The translations under genes were made by a program, and so were the position numbers. From a bacterium (Candidatus Gribaldobacteria) CG10_big_fil_rev_8_21_14_0_10_37_21 (GTDB lineage: Bacteria; Patescibacteriota; Minisyncoccia; Minisyncoccales; CG1-02-41-26): a stretch of DNA of 39,300 bases. Positions 23,337 through 30,399 of this stretch are shown in pieces. The notes beneath the pieces are model-generated. The model was not told where the DNA came from. It searched no databases and was given only the letters and a program-made list of their open reading frames with translations. Positions within the stretch are counted from its first letter, which is position 1. Every line of letters starts with the position of its first letter. The stretch spans positions 1 through 39,300 of the forward strand of contig PFAX01000037.1 in the NCBI GenBank assembly GCA_002773495.1, written 5' to 3'.

Positions 23337-24449
23337 TTAATAAATTAATTTTTTAATTTCTGCTTTAGCTGCTTCAATATTTGTAAAAGGGGTTTTAAAT
23401 AAAAGCCAATTCTCTTTTGCCTGGGCTTGGAACTTTACTGCAAGCACTTTTTTCTTTTCTAAGTTGTTTTTTGAATAAAGAATACCCCTTACAGCTAAAG
23501 GCGAAGAGTTTTGTTCCCAAAGCACAAGGAGTTCTTTTTCATCTTGCAGTATGGGGGAAAATCTTTTTAAAATAAAGGGTATTTGCTCAAGCCCCACTTC
23601 GAACTTGCCAAAATCATTTTTTGAAAAAGCAAAAAGAAGGTTGTCGCAATTTTTAGAAAAAGCTTCTAATAAGGAAAAATAAAAAAACCGTTCTTCTTTG
23701 TTTTCAATACCACATAACCACTTCTCCAAAGTTTCTTTTTCTTCTAAAGAAAGTATTGCTTTTAAAGAGTTTATTTGTTCAAGTGTTTTTGTTTTTAGAG
23801 GAATGTTTCTAAAAGAAAAGGTCTCTTTTAAAAAAGCTAAAAGCAGGGGTAGAGCGGGTAGCTTATCTGTCTCGTTCTTTTTTAAAAGGTTAATTATCTC
23901 GAAAATATTTTTTGAAACTAAAGAACAAGGGTTTGTTAAGTTTACTTGCCCAAAGTTTCTGTTTTCTTTTGAGTTATCTATATTTAAGACCAAAAAAGTT
24001 TTATTTGGTAAAGAAGAAACATCATTTAAGCTCGTCGCCCCTACGGTTATTAAAAGAGTTTCCTTTTCCGTTGGTTTTAAGGAAATATTTTCTTTTTTAA
24101 GGTTTCCAGCTCCCGAGAGAAAAATATTTAAGGTTGTGTCTGTTTTTTCGTACGAAACAGCGGAAAGCTTGAGCCCGTCTTGTTCTTTAATTGAAAGAAC
24201 AAAATCAGCCCTTAGAGAAGGCGTTTCTTCGCCTTTTAAAAAGTTTTCTATGTTTAAAGGGGAGCAATCACTTTTTAAAGAATTATTTAAAATGCTTGCA
24301 TTTTTATTTAAATTTTCTAAGCTAAATAAAAGAGACATTGCTAAAAAACACGGAGAGGGGTTGTTTTTTAGAGAATAAAAAATTAGAATATCATTGTATT
24401 CTTCAATATACTTTTTTATCCTCTTAATTTCTGCGATTGGTGTTGTCAT
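23337..24449 (-). CDS. DHH-superfamily-like protein with degenerate catalytic motifs
   Basis: 370 residues, not confidently named. The layout recalls bacterial NrnA-type DHH phosphoesterases: an N-terminal strand-helix (ILIFYSLKNNPSPCFLAMSL, then LENLNKNASIL) and a central VLNIDNSKENRNFGQVNLTNP followed by SKNIFEIINLL. In active enzymes the first segment carries DxD and the second DHH. Here those positions read NPSP and DNS (158-160), so metal binding and hydrolysis are probably lost. The C-terminal part (GILYSKNN... VKFQAQAKENW) could be a DHHA1-like remnant. It lies upstream of pilB and diverges from tsaE with a 22-base gap. It may have become a binding or scaffold protein. Confidence 0.55.
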   Translation of the reverse strand: MTTPIAEIKRIKKYIEEYNDILIFYSLKNNPSPCFLAMSLLFSLENLNKNASILNNSLKSDCSPLNIENFLKGEETPSLRADFVLSIKEQDGLKLSAVSYEKTDTTLNIFLSGAGNLKKENISLKPTEKETLLITVGATSLNDVSSLPNKTFLVLNIDNSKENRNFGQVNLTNPCSLVSKNIFEIINLLKKNETDKLPALPLLLAFLKETFSFRNIPLKTKTLEQINSLKAILSLEEKETLEKWLCGIENKEERFFYFSLLEAFSKNCDNLLFAFSKNDFGKFEVGLEQIPFILKRFSPILQDEKELLVLWEQNSSPLAVRGILYSKNNLEKKKVLAVKFQAQAKENWLLFKTPFTNIEAAKAEIKKLIY

Positions 24450-24471
24450 TTAACTTAATTTATCTTAAAAT

Positions 24472-24942
24472 ATGGCTTTTGTCAATCAAATAATTCTAAC
24501 TAAAACAGCCAAAGAGACCGAACAAATTGGCGAAAAAATAGCGAAAGAGCTTATAAAAGAGGGACTAACTAGAACAGCCACCTGTGTTTGTTTAGAAGGC
24601 AATTTAGGGGCTGGCAAAACCACTTTTGCTAAGGGGTTTGCCAAAGGGTTGGGCATAAAAGAAATAATTATCAGCCCCACTTTTGCTATTCTGAAAAGAT
24701 TCAAGATTCAAGATTCAAGATTCAAGAATTTTTATCATATTGATGCTTATCGGTTGCAGGGGGGCAAAGACGCAGAAGCTTTAAACTTAAAAGAGGTTTT
24801 AGCTAACCCAACTAACCTTGTTTTGATTGAATGGCCTAATAATCTTAAAGTTCTCTTGAAGGGAGAATTTTTAACTATTAATTTTGATTTTTTAACTGAA
24901 AAAAAACGTTCTTTAAATTTTTCAAAGCCCATGGTAAAATAG
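24472..24942 (+). CDS. tsaE: tRNA threonylcarbamoyladenosine biosynthesis ATPase TsaE
   Basis: 156 residues, near family length. Walker A is LEGNLGAGKTTFAKG at about 43-57, with the family motif SPTFAILKRF and the YHIDAYRL segment, and the late VLIEWPNN motif. TsaE works with TsaB and TsaD to make t6A37 in ANN-decoding tRNAs. The loop between SPTFAILKRF and YHIDAYRL is encoded partly by four perfect copies of a 7-base repeat. It diverges from the DHH-like gene and is followed four bases later by polA. Confidence 0.93.
   Translation: MAFVNQIILTKTAKETEQIGEKIAKELIKEGLTRTATCVCLEGNLGAGKTTFAKGFAKGLGIKEIIISPTFAILKRFKIQDSRFKNFYHIDAYRLQGGKDAEALNLKEVLANPTNLVLIEWPNNLKVLLKGEFLTINFDFLTEKKRSLNFSKPMVK
24698..24725 (+). 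repeat. Four perfect GATTCAA repeats inside tsaE
   Basis: Seven-base units at 24698, 24705, 24712 and 24719 are identical. Because seven is not a multiple of three, gain or loss of one unit would shift the tsaE reading frame. The present count keeps the frame open. Confidence 0.95.
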
Positions 24943-24946
24943 GGCA

Positions 24947-27181
24947 ATGCAAGAGAATAATAAAAGTAAAAAGTTTTTAATTATTGATTCTAATGCGGTA
25001 ATACATCGGGCTTTCCACGCTTTACCGCCCCTCAAAACCCAGAAAGGTGAAATAGTCAATGCTATTTATGGGTTTTGTTTGATTTTATTTAAGACATTAA
25101 AAGATATTAAGCCCGATTTTGTCGTGGCTTGCTTTGATGTAAAAGCCCCCACCTTAAAGCACGCAATGTCTCCCCTTTATAAAGCCAAGAGAAAAAAAGC
25201 GCCTGATGAATTATATTCGCAAATTGACGGAGTTAAAAAGATTTTGAATGTTTTTGGCATCCCTGTTTTTGAAAAGCCGGGCTATGAAGCTGATGATTTA
25301 ATCGCTGAGTTAGCCATCAAGATTCAAGCAAAACAAGTTAAGCCTAAGCTTGAAACGATTATTTTAACGGGTGATAATGACGCTTTACAATTAGTTAACA
25401 AAGTAACCAAAGTTTTTTTCTTAAGAAGGGGGGTAAAAGATATTGTTCTCTTTGGTGAGAAAGAAGTTAAAGAAAAATACCAAGGGCTTTTACCTTATCA
25501 ATTAACAGATTTTCGAGCTTTGCGAGGCGACCCATCAGACAATATTCCAGGGGTAACTGGGATTGGCGAGAAAACAGCGATTGAGCTTTTAAATAAATTT
25601 ACCTCATTAGAAAATATTTACCAAGTAATTGAAGAAAAAAGCAAAAAGTTAAAAGAAATCAAACCAGCTGTTTTAGAGAAATTAATTAAGTATAAGGAGC
25701 AGGCCCTTCTTTCAAAGGATTTAGCCACCCCTAATCTTAATTCAGGCACTTCTTTCTCTTTAGAAAAACTTGCTTTTGGTAGTTTTAAAAAAGAAGAGGT
25801 TGAAGGCATTTTAAAAGAGTTTGAATTTTTTGCTTTGTTAAATAAAATTCCTTCAAAAGGTGTTTTTCAGCAAGCAGAGATGTTCTCTCCTTTAAAGGCA
25901 GAAAACAAGACCGAACAAGAGATAGAAGCAATGGAGAATCAGGGAGTTTTTTCTAAAAAAGTGGTTTTGCTTGAAAAGGACTTAATCCCAGTAGTTAAAC
26001 AAATGGAACAAAATGGGATTAAAGTTGATGTTAAAAGCTTAACCCATCTTTCTAATAAGCTAACTAAAGAGCTTGCCTTGTTTAAAAAAGAGATTTACCA
26101 AAAAGCCGGTAAAGAATTTAACATTAATTCTTCCCAGCAACTTTCAGACATTCTTTTTTCGGAGCTTAAAATTTCAACGGATAAAGTTAAGAAAACCCCG
26201 AAAGGGGCTTTATCAACTAACATAAAAGAACTTGTCAAACTAAAGGGCGAGCATCCCTTAATTGATTTCTTAATAAAATACCGAGAGCTTTTTAAACTTA
26301 AAACTGGTTTTGTTGACGCTTTACCTAGAGTAATCAATTCAAAAACAGGTAGAATTCATCCAAAGTTTCATCAATTAGGCACAGAGACAGGTAGGATGAG
26401 TTGTTCTTCGCCTAATTTGCAAAATATTCCAGTTAAAGGTGAGATGGGTAAAGAGATAAGAAAATGTTTTATAGCTGAAGATGGCTTTGCGTTTGTCTCA
26501 GCTGACTATTCCCAAATGGAACTTAAAATAGCGGCGCATCTTTCTAGGGATTTAAAAATGATTAAGGCCTTCAAAGAAGGCAAAGATATTCATATTTTAA
26601 CAGCGAGTGAAATTTTCAATAAGCCCCAAAAGGACATCACGAAAGAGGATCGCAATTTAGCTAAAACCTTAAACTTTGGGATTCTTTACGGGATGGGGCC
26701 AGTTTCTTTTAGCCAACAGGCCGGGCTTTCAAGAAAAATAGCCAAAGAGTTTATTGAAAAATATTTTACTCAATTTAGCCAATTAAAAAGTTTTATTGAA
26801 GAGCAAAAAGGGAAGGCCCTAAAGGATGGCTTCACAGAAACTATCCTTGGCAGAAAGAGGTTTTTTTTAGAAATAAACTCAAGAGACCAACGAATTAGAG
26901 CACAAGCAGAAAGAATGGCCGTTAATTTGCCCTTACAAGGATCAGCAGCTGAAATTATGAAAATGGCTATGCTGAGAATAGCTAAACAAGGGGTGCTTAA
27001 TAAAAATTGTAAATTACTCTTGCAAATTCATGATGAGTTTTTATTTGAAATAAAGAGTGAGTTGGCCAAAACAACTTCTCTTAAAATAAAAAATATTATG
27101 GAAGGGGTTATAAAAATGGAGTTTCCCTTAACAGTTGAAGTTAAAACTGGCCCTGATTGGGGGTCTTTAGAATTAATTTAA
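24947..27181 (+). CDS. polA: DNA polymerase I with 5' nuclease, lacking the 3'-5' exonuclease domain
   Basis: 744 residues, against 928 in E. coli. The 5' nuclease domain (1 to about 290) shows LIIDSNAVIHRAFHALPPL, YEADDLIAELA, LTGDNDALQLV and the H3TH segment RGDPSDNIPGVTGIGEKTA. After a short linker the polymerase domain begins directly (LEKDLIPVVKQMEQNGIKVDV). Motif A is SADYSQMELKIAAHLSRD, motif B NLAKTLNFGILYGMG, motif C LQIHDEFLFE. No 3'-5' exonuclease domain with its DxE motif fits between them. It fills Okazaki gaps and acts in repair. It starts four bases after tsaE and is followed by the histidine kinase gene. Confidence 0.96.
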   Translation: MQENNKSKKFLIIDSNAVIHRAFHALPPLKTQKGEIVNAIYGFCLILFKTLKDIKPDFVVACFDVKAPTLKHAMSPLYKAKRKKAPDELYSQIDGVKKILNVFGIPVFEKPGYEADDLIAELAIKIQAKQVKPKLETIILTGDNDALQLVNKVTKVFFLRRGVKDIVLFGEKEVKEKYQGLLPYQLTDFRALRGDPSDNIPGVTGIGEKTAIELLNKFTSLENIYQVIEEKSKKLKEIKPAVLEKLIKYKEQALLSKDLATPNLNSGTSFSLEKLAFGSFKKEEVEGILKEFEFFALLNKIPSKGVFQQAEMFSPLKAENKTEQEIEAMENQGVFSKKVVLLEKDLIPVVKQMEQNGIKVDVKSLTHLSNKLTKELALFKKEIYQKAGKEFNINSSQQLSDILFSELKISTDKVKKTPKGALSTNIKELVKLKGEHPLIDFLIKYRELFKLKTGFVDALPRVINSKTGRIHPKFHQLGTETGRMSCSSPNLQNIPVKGEMGKEIRKCFIAEDGFAFVSADYSQMELKIAAHLSRDLKMIKAFKEGKDIHILTASEIFNKPQKDITKEDRNLAKTLNFGILYGMGPVSFSQQAGLSRKIAKEFIEKYFTQFSQLKSFIEEQKGKALKDGFTETILGRKRFFLEINSRDQRIRAQAERMAVNLPLQGSAAEIMKMAMLRIAKQGVLNKNCKLLLQIHDEFLFEIKSELAKTTSLKIKNIMEGVIKMEFPLTVEVKTGPDWGSLELI

Positions 27182-27186
27182 TTAAT

Positions 27187-28023
27187 ATGTCAGCTAATTT
27201 TTTAAAAACAATTTTTCAAGCAAAAAAACGGGCTAATTTAGAAAAAGCTTTTCCTGAAATTAATCTAAAACAAAAAAAACCCGTAATAGCAGAAAGTATT
27301 GCTTTGTTAGAAAGGCAAAGAGAAAAGTTTATTGAAGGCCTTAAAACAGAATTTGTCTCTATTGCCGCCCATCAATTAAGGACGCCCCTTTCAGCTATTA
27401 AATGGATTATTCGAATGCTTCTTGACGAGGATTTGGGCCCCCTTAACAAAGACCAAAAAGATTATTTAACAAAGGCCTATATTAATAACGAAAGAATGGT
27501 TGAATTGATTAACGACTTGCTTAATGTAAGCAAAATAGAAGAAGGAAGGTTCTTAAACAAGCCAACCAAAGAAAGTTTATCTAAGATCATCGAAGAGGCC
27601 CTATCTTTATGGGTAGGTTCAGCTAAAAGAAAAGGTCTTATTTTGACTTTTCAAAAGTCGAAAGGCAGAAGCCCCGCTGTTTTAGTAGATAAAGAAAAAA
27701 TTATTTTGGTTTTGCATAATTTAATTGAGAATAGCATAAAATATTCTAACTATGGGGAAATTATCATAAAAATTGATTTTGAAAAAGAAAATCATCGCTT
27801 TATCGTTTCTGTTAAAGATGGTGGCGAGGGTATCCCCAAAGAAGAACAAGAAAAGGTTTTTACTCGTTTTTTCAGAGCAAGCAATGCTTCTAAAATAGAT
27901 ACCGAAGGCACTGGCTTGGGGCTGTATATTGCCAAACACATTATTCAATCCCACGGAGGCAAAATTTGGTTTGAATCAGAAGAGGGCAAAGGCACAACCT
28001 TTTACTTTACCTTGTCCGCTTAA
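27187..28023 (+). CDS. Cytoplasmic sensor histidine kinase
   Basis: 278 residues from ATG 27187; an upstream in-frame start would lie within polA. No membrane segment is seen. The DHp domain carries the phospho-acceptor His62 in FVSIAAHQLRTPLSAIKW. The ATPase domain has the N box LHNLIENSIKYS, G1 VKDGGEGIP, F box FTRFFRA and G2 GTGLGLYIAKHIIQSHGGKIW. With only about 50 residues before the DHp and no PAS or other sensor domain, the signal is probably delivered by a partner. The gene follows polA after five bases and precedes a single-domain response regulator, its likely partner. Confidence 0.93.
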   Translation: MSANFLKTIFQAKKRANLEKAFPEINLKQKKPVIAESIALLERQREKFIEGLKTEFVSIAAHQLRTPLSAIKWIIRMLLDEDLGPLNKDQKDYLTKAYINNERMVELINDLLNVSKIEEGRFLNKPTKESLSKIIEEALSLWVGSAKRKGLILTFQKSKGRSPAVLVDKEKIILVLHNLIENSIKYSNYGEIIIKIDFEKENHRFIVSVKDGGEGIPKEEQEKVFTRFFRASNASKIDTEGTGLGLYIAKHIIQSHGGKIWFESEEGKGTTFYFTLSA

Positions 28024-28074
28024 TCACTCTATTGCTTATCTTAAAGGTCGTATTTATTTTAATGTTTAAAAATA

Positions 28075-28452
28075 ATGTCAAAAATATTAACCATAGAAGA
28101 TGACAAGTTTTTAAGAGAGCTTATTAAAAGAAAATTGCAAGAAGTCGGCTTTGAAGCTACCTCTGCCTCTAATGGAGAAGAGGGGCTCGCTTTAGTTAAA
28201 GAAGAAAAACCTGATTTAATTTTACTTGATTTGATAATGCCAGACATGGACGGCTTTATGACCTTAAAAGAGTTGCAAAAAGACCATCTTTTAGCTTCTA
28301 TTCCAGTTATTATCCTTTCTAATCTTGGCCAGCAAGACGATATTGACAAAGCCAAGCAACTTGGGGCAGTGGATTTCTTAGTGAAAGCGCACTTCACGCC
28401 TAATGAAATAATTGATAAGATTAATAAAATTCTTAATAAAAAGGAAAGTTAA
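28075..28452 (+). CDS. Single-domain response regulator (CheY-like receiver)
   Basis: 125 residues consisting of one receiver domain. The acidic pair is Asp9-Asp10 (TIEDDKFLRE), the phospho-acceptor Asp52 lies in LLDLIMPDMDG, the switch Ser82 in VIILSNLG and the conserved Lys104 in VDFLVKAHF. No output domain follows, so it acts by protein contact. It is likely phosphorylated by the kinase encoded just upstream. Confidence 0.94.
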   Translation: MSKILTIEDDKFLRELIKRKLQEVGFEATSASNGEEGLALVKEEKPDLILLDLIMPDMDGFMTLKELQKDHLLASIPVIILSNLGQQDDIDKAKQLGAVDFLVKAHFTPNEIIDKINKILNKKES

Positions 28453-28461
28453 AGGTAAGGT

Positions 28462-29199
28462 ATGCCAGAACTTCCAGAAGTAGAAACAATTAAAAGGCAA
28501 CTTTCCAAAAAAATTATTGGCAAAAAGCTTGAAGGTAAGCTAATAACCAACGTTTCGAGAAGGGGAAAAATGCTCCTCATTAACTTTTCTAATCAAGAAA
28601 GCTTAGTTTTTCATTTAAAAATGACAGGCCAACTTATTTTTAATGGGAAGAAAACAAAGCATACTCGACAAATTTTTCAGTTTGAGGACAAATCTTTTTT
28701 AACTTTTAATGATTTGCGTAAATTTGGCTGGTTTAAAAAAGTAAAAGATGTAGAAAACCTTAAAGAGATAAAGCAATTAGGTCCTGACGCTCTTTCTGTC
28801 AACGAGAGAATATTTCAAGAACGCCTTTTAAAAAGAAAGCAAGCTAAAATAAAACCACTTTTATTGGATCAAAAGTTTATTTCAGGAATCGGCAATATTT
28901 ACGCTGACGAGATACTGTTCAAGGCAAAAATAAACCCGCAAAGAGAAGTAGCCAACTTAAGCCCTTCTAAAATTACAGCCCTTTATAAAGCGATAGAAAG
29001 CATTTTAACTAAAGCTGTTAAAGAAAGAGGGTCTTCTTCAAAAGATTATCTTGACACTTTTGGTGATAAAGGAAATTATTTAGCTTTCCATAAGGTGTAT
29101 CAAAAAACAAACCAGCCCTGTCCTATTTGTAAAACACCCATTCAAAGAATTGAAATTAGTCAGCGGTCTTCCCATTTTTGCCCTAAGTGCCAAGTTTAA
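28462..29199 (+). CDS. mutM: Formamidopyrimidine-DNA glycosylase (Fpg/MutM)
   Basis: 245 residues, about 25 shorter than E. coli Fpg, the deficit falling in the N-terminal beta domain. The N-terminus MPELPEVETIKRQL provides the catalytic Pro1-Glu2 after Met removal. RRGKMLLINF and HLKMTGQLIF follow, ISGIGNIYADEILFKAKINP is the helix-two-turn-helix, and the C-terminal zinc finger has CPIC and CPKC with SQRSSHF between. It removes oxidised purines (8-oxoG) and nicks the strand. A good ribosome site (AAAGGTAAGGT) precedes the ATG. It lies in the plus-strand polA-to-holA run. Confidence 0.96.
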   Translation: MPELPEVETIKRQLSKKIIGKKLEGKLITNVSRRGKMLLINFSNQESLVFHLKMTGQLIFNGKKTKHTRQIFQFEDKSFLTFNDLRKFGWFKKVKDVENLKEIKQLGPDALSVNERIFQERLLKRKQAKIKPLLLDQKFISGIGNIYADEILFKAKINPQREVANLSPSKITALYKAIESILTKAVKERGSSSKDYLDTFGDKGNYLAFHKVYQKTNQPCPICKTPIQRIEISQRSSHFCPKCQV

Positions 29200-29202
29200 T
29201 TT

Positions 29203-30117
29203 ATGCTTTATTTTCTATATGGTAAAGACAATTTTCGCTTGTTTTTAAGAGAAAAAGAAATCAAAAAACAGGCCTTAGCAACGAATCCTGCCTTAAAAGA
29301 AGAGGCAGTTTTGGACTTAACCTTAAATCAAGCCGAGACCTTTTGGAACCTGCTAAATCAGCAATCAATTTTCGCATCAAATAAAATTATTGTTTTAAGA
29401 AATGTTTTAGAAAACGAAAATTTCAAAAAACAATTGCTTAAAAAAATAGAAGAACTCTCTTTTTTAAAGGATATTATTATTTTAAGCCAGCTTAACGAAG
29501 CAAAGCCAAGCGAAAGCTTATTGAAAAAATTAGGAAAAGCAGGAGTAAAAGTAGAGGAGTTCTCTTTTTTAGAAGGCCCAGCACTTGATTCTTGGATAAA
29601 AAAAGAAGCCCTTTTTTTAGGGGCTAGCATTGATAGCTTTTCAATTAATTCTTTAATAAGTTTTTGTTCCGCTGATTTATTTTGCCTTTCTTCTGAAATT
29701 AAGAAATTAGCTTGTTTTTCTGACAAAATTAACAAAGAAGCCCTAAAAACGCTTTCCTTTCAAAAACAAGAGATTAACATTTTTGAAACAATTGATAGTT
29801 TAGCTCAAAAAAACAAGCAGAAAGCCCTGACTCTCTTACAAAAACATCTTAATAAAGGGGAAAGCCCCCTTTATTTGCTTTCTATGTTTGCTTACCAAAT
29901 GCGTAACTTGATTTTAGTTAAGCAATTTTTTTCCTTGGGCGCTTTTAAATTAGGGATAAACCCTTTTGTTTTTAGAAAGTTAGCTCTTTTAAGGGATAAT
30001 TTTTCTTTTGATGAATTAAAGAAGTTTTTCTTTACCCTTTTTGAGGTTGATTATAAAATAAAAACAGGCAAAATATTGCCTGAACAAGCATTGTTTGACT
30101 TAATTAGTTTAGTTTAA
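29203..30117 (+). CDS. holA: DNA polymerase III delta subunit
   Basis: 304 residues, typical for the divergent HolA family. It starts MLYFLYGKDNFRLFLREKEI, the FxYGxDxF opening of the clamp-loader delta subunit. The middle SEIKKLACFSDKINKEAL region and EINIFETIDSLAQKNKQKALTLL fit the lid and collar domains, and LLSMFAYQMRNLILVKQ is the conserved late helix. Delta opens the beta clamp during loading. It begins three bases after mutM and converges with rpsT with a four-base overlap of the stop codons. Confidence 0.9.
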   Translation: MLYFLYGKDNFRLFLREKEIKKQALATNPALKEEAVLDLTLNQAETFWNLLNQQSIFASNKIIVLRNVLENENFKKQLLKKIEELSFLKDIIILSQLNEAKPSESLLKKLGKAGVKVEEFSFLEGPALDSWIKKEALFLGASIDSFSINSLISFCSADLFCLSSEIKKLACFSDKINKEALKTLSFQKQEINIFETIDSLAQKNKQKALTLLQKHLNKGESPLYLLSMFAYQMRNLILVKQFFSLGAFKLGINPFVFRKLALLRDNFSFDELKKFFFTLFEVDYKIKTGKILPEQALFDLISLV

Positions 30118-30371
30118 GCTTTTAAGGCCTTGCTAATTCGTGATTTTTTTCTTGAGGCCTTATTTTTTTTGATTAAATTAGTTTTAGTGGCCTTATCAAG
30201 CGCTTTATAAATTGAAGGCAAAAGTTTTTTAGCTTCTTCTTTTTTGCCTTCTTTAATCAAAATCTGAGCTTCTTTAAGAAGCTTTTTTAACTTATTGCCC
30301 TGCCCGATATTATGCTTTCTTTTTGTTTTAGAACTGCGTAGAGCTTTTTTAGCTGATGTTGTAATAGCCAT
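30114..30371 (-). CDS. rpsT: 30S ribosomal protein S20
   Basis: 85 residues, strongly basic and helical, beginning MAITTSAKKALRSSKTKRKHN and ending in a Lys-rich tail, as in the S20 family. It binds 16S rRNA early in 30S assembly. An AAGAG-type ribosome site precedes the ATG. It lies 28 bases downstream of the broken uvrB on the same strand, so it may depend on read-through from uvrB or on a promoter inside it (a TATTAT lies 16 bases upstream of the ATG). Confidence 0.93.
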   Translation of the reverse strand: MAITTSAKKALRSSKTKRKHNIGQGNKLKKLLKEAQILIKEGKKEEAKKLLPSIYKALDKATKTNLIKKNKASRKKSRISKALKA

Positions 30372-30399
30372 ATTCTCTTATAAGTAAATAATAGCAAAG

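Noticed and set aside
27157..27186. Upstream start for the histidine kinase inside polA
   Set aside because: It would overlap the end of polA by 25 bases and add residues not typical of such kinases; ATG 27187 follows the polA stop naturally.
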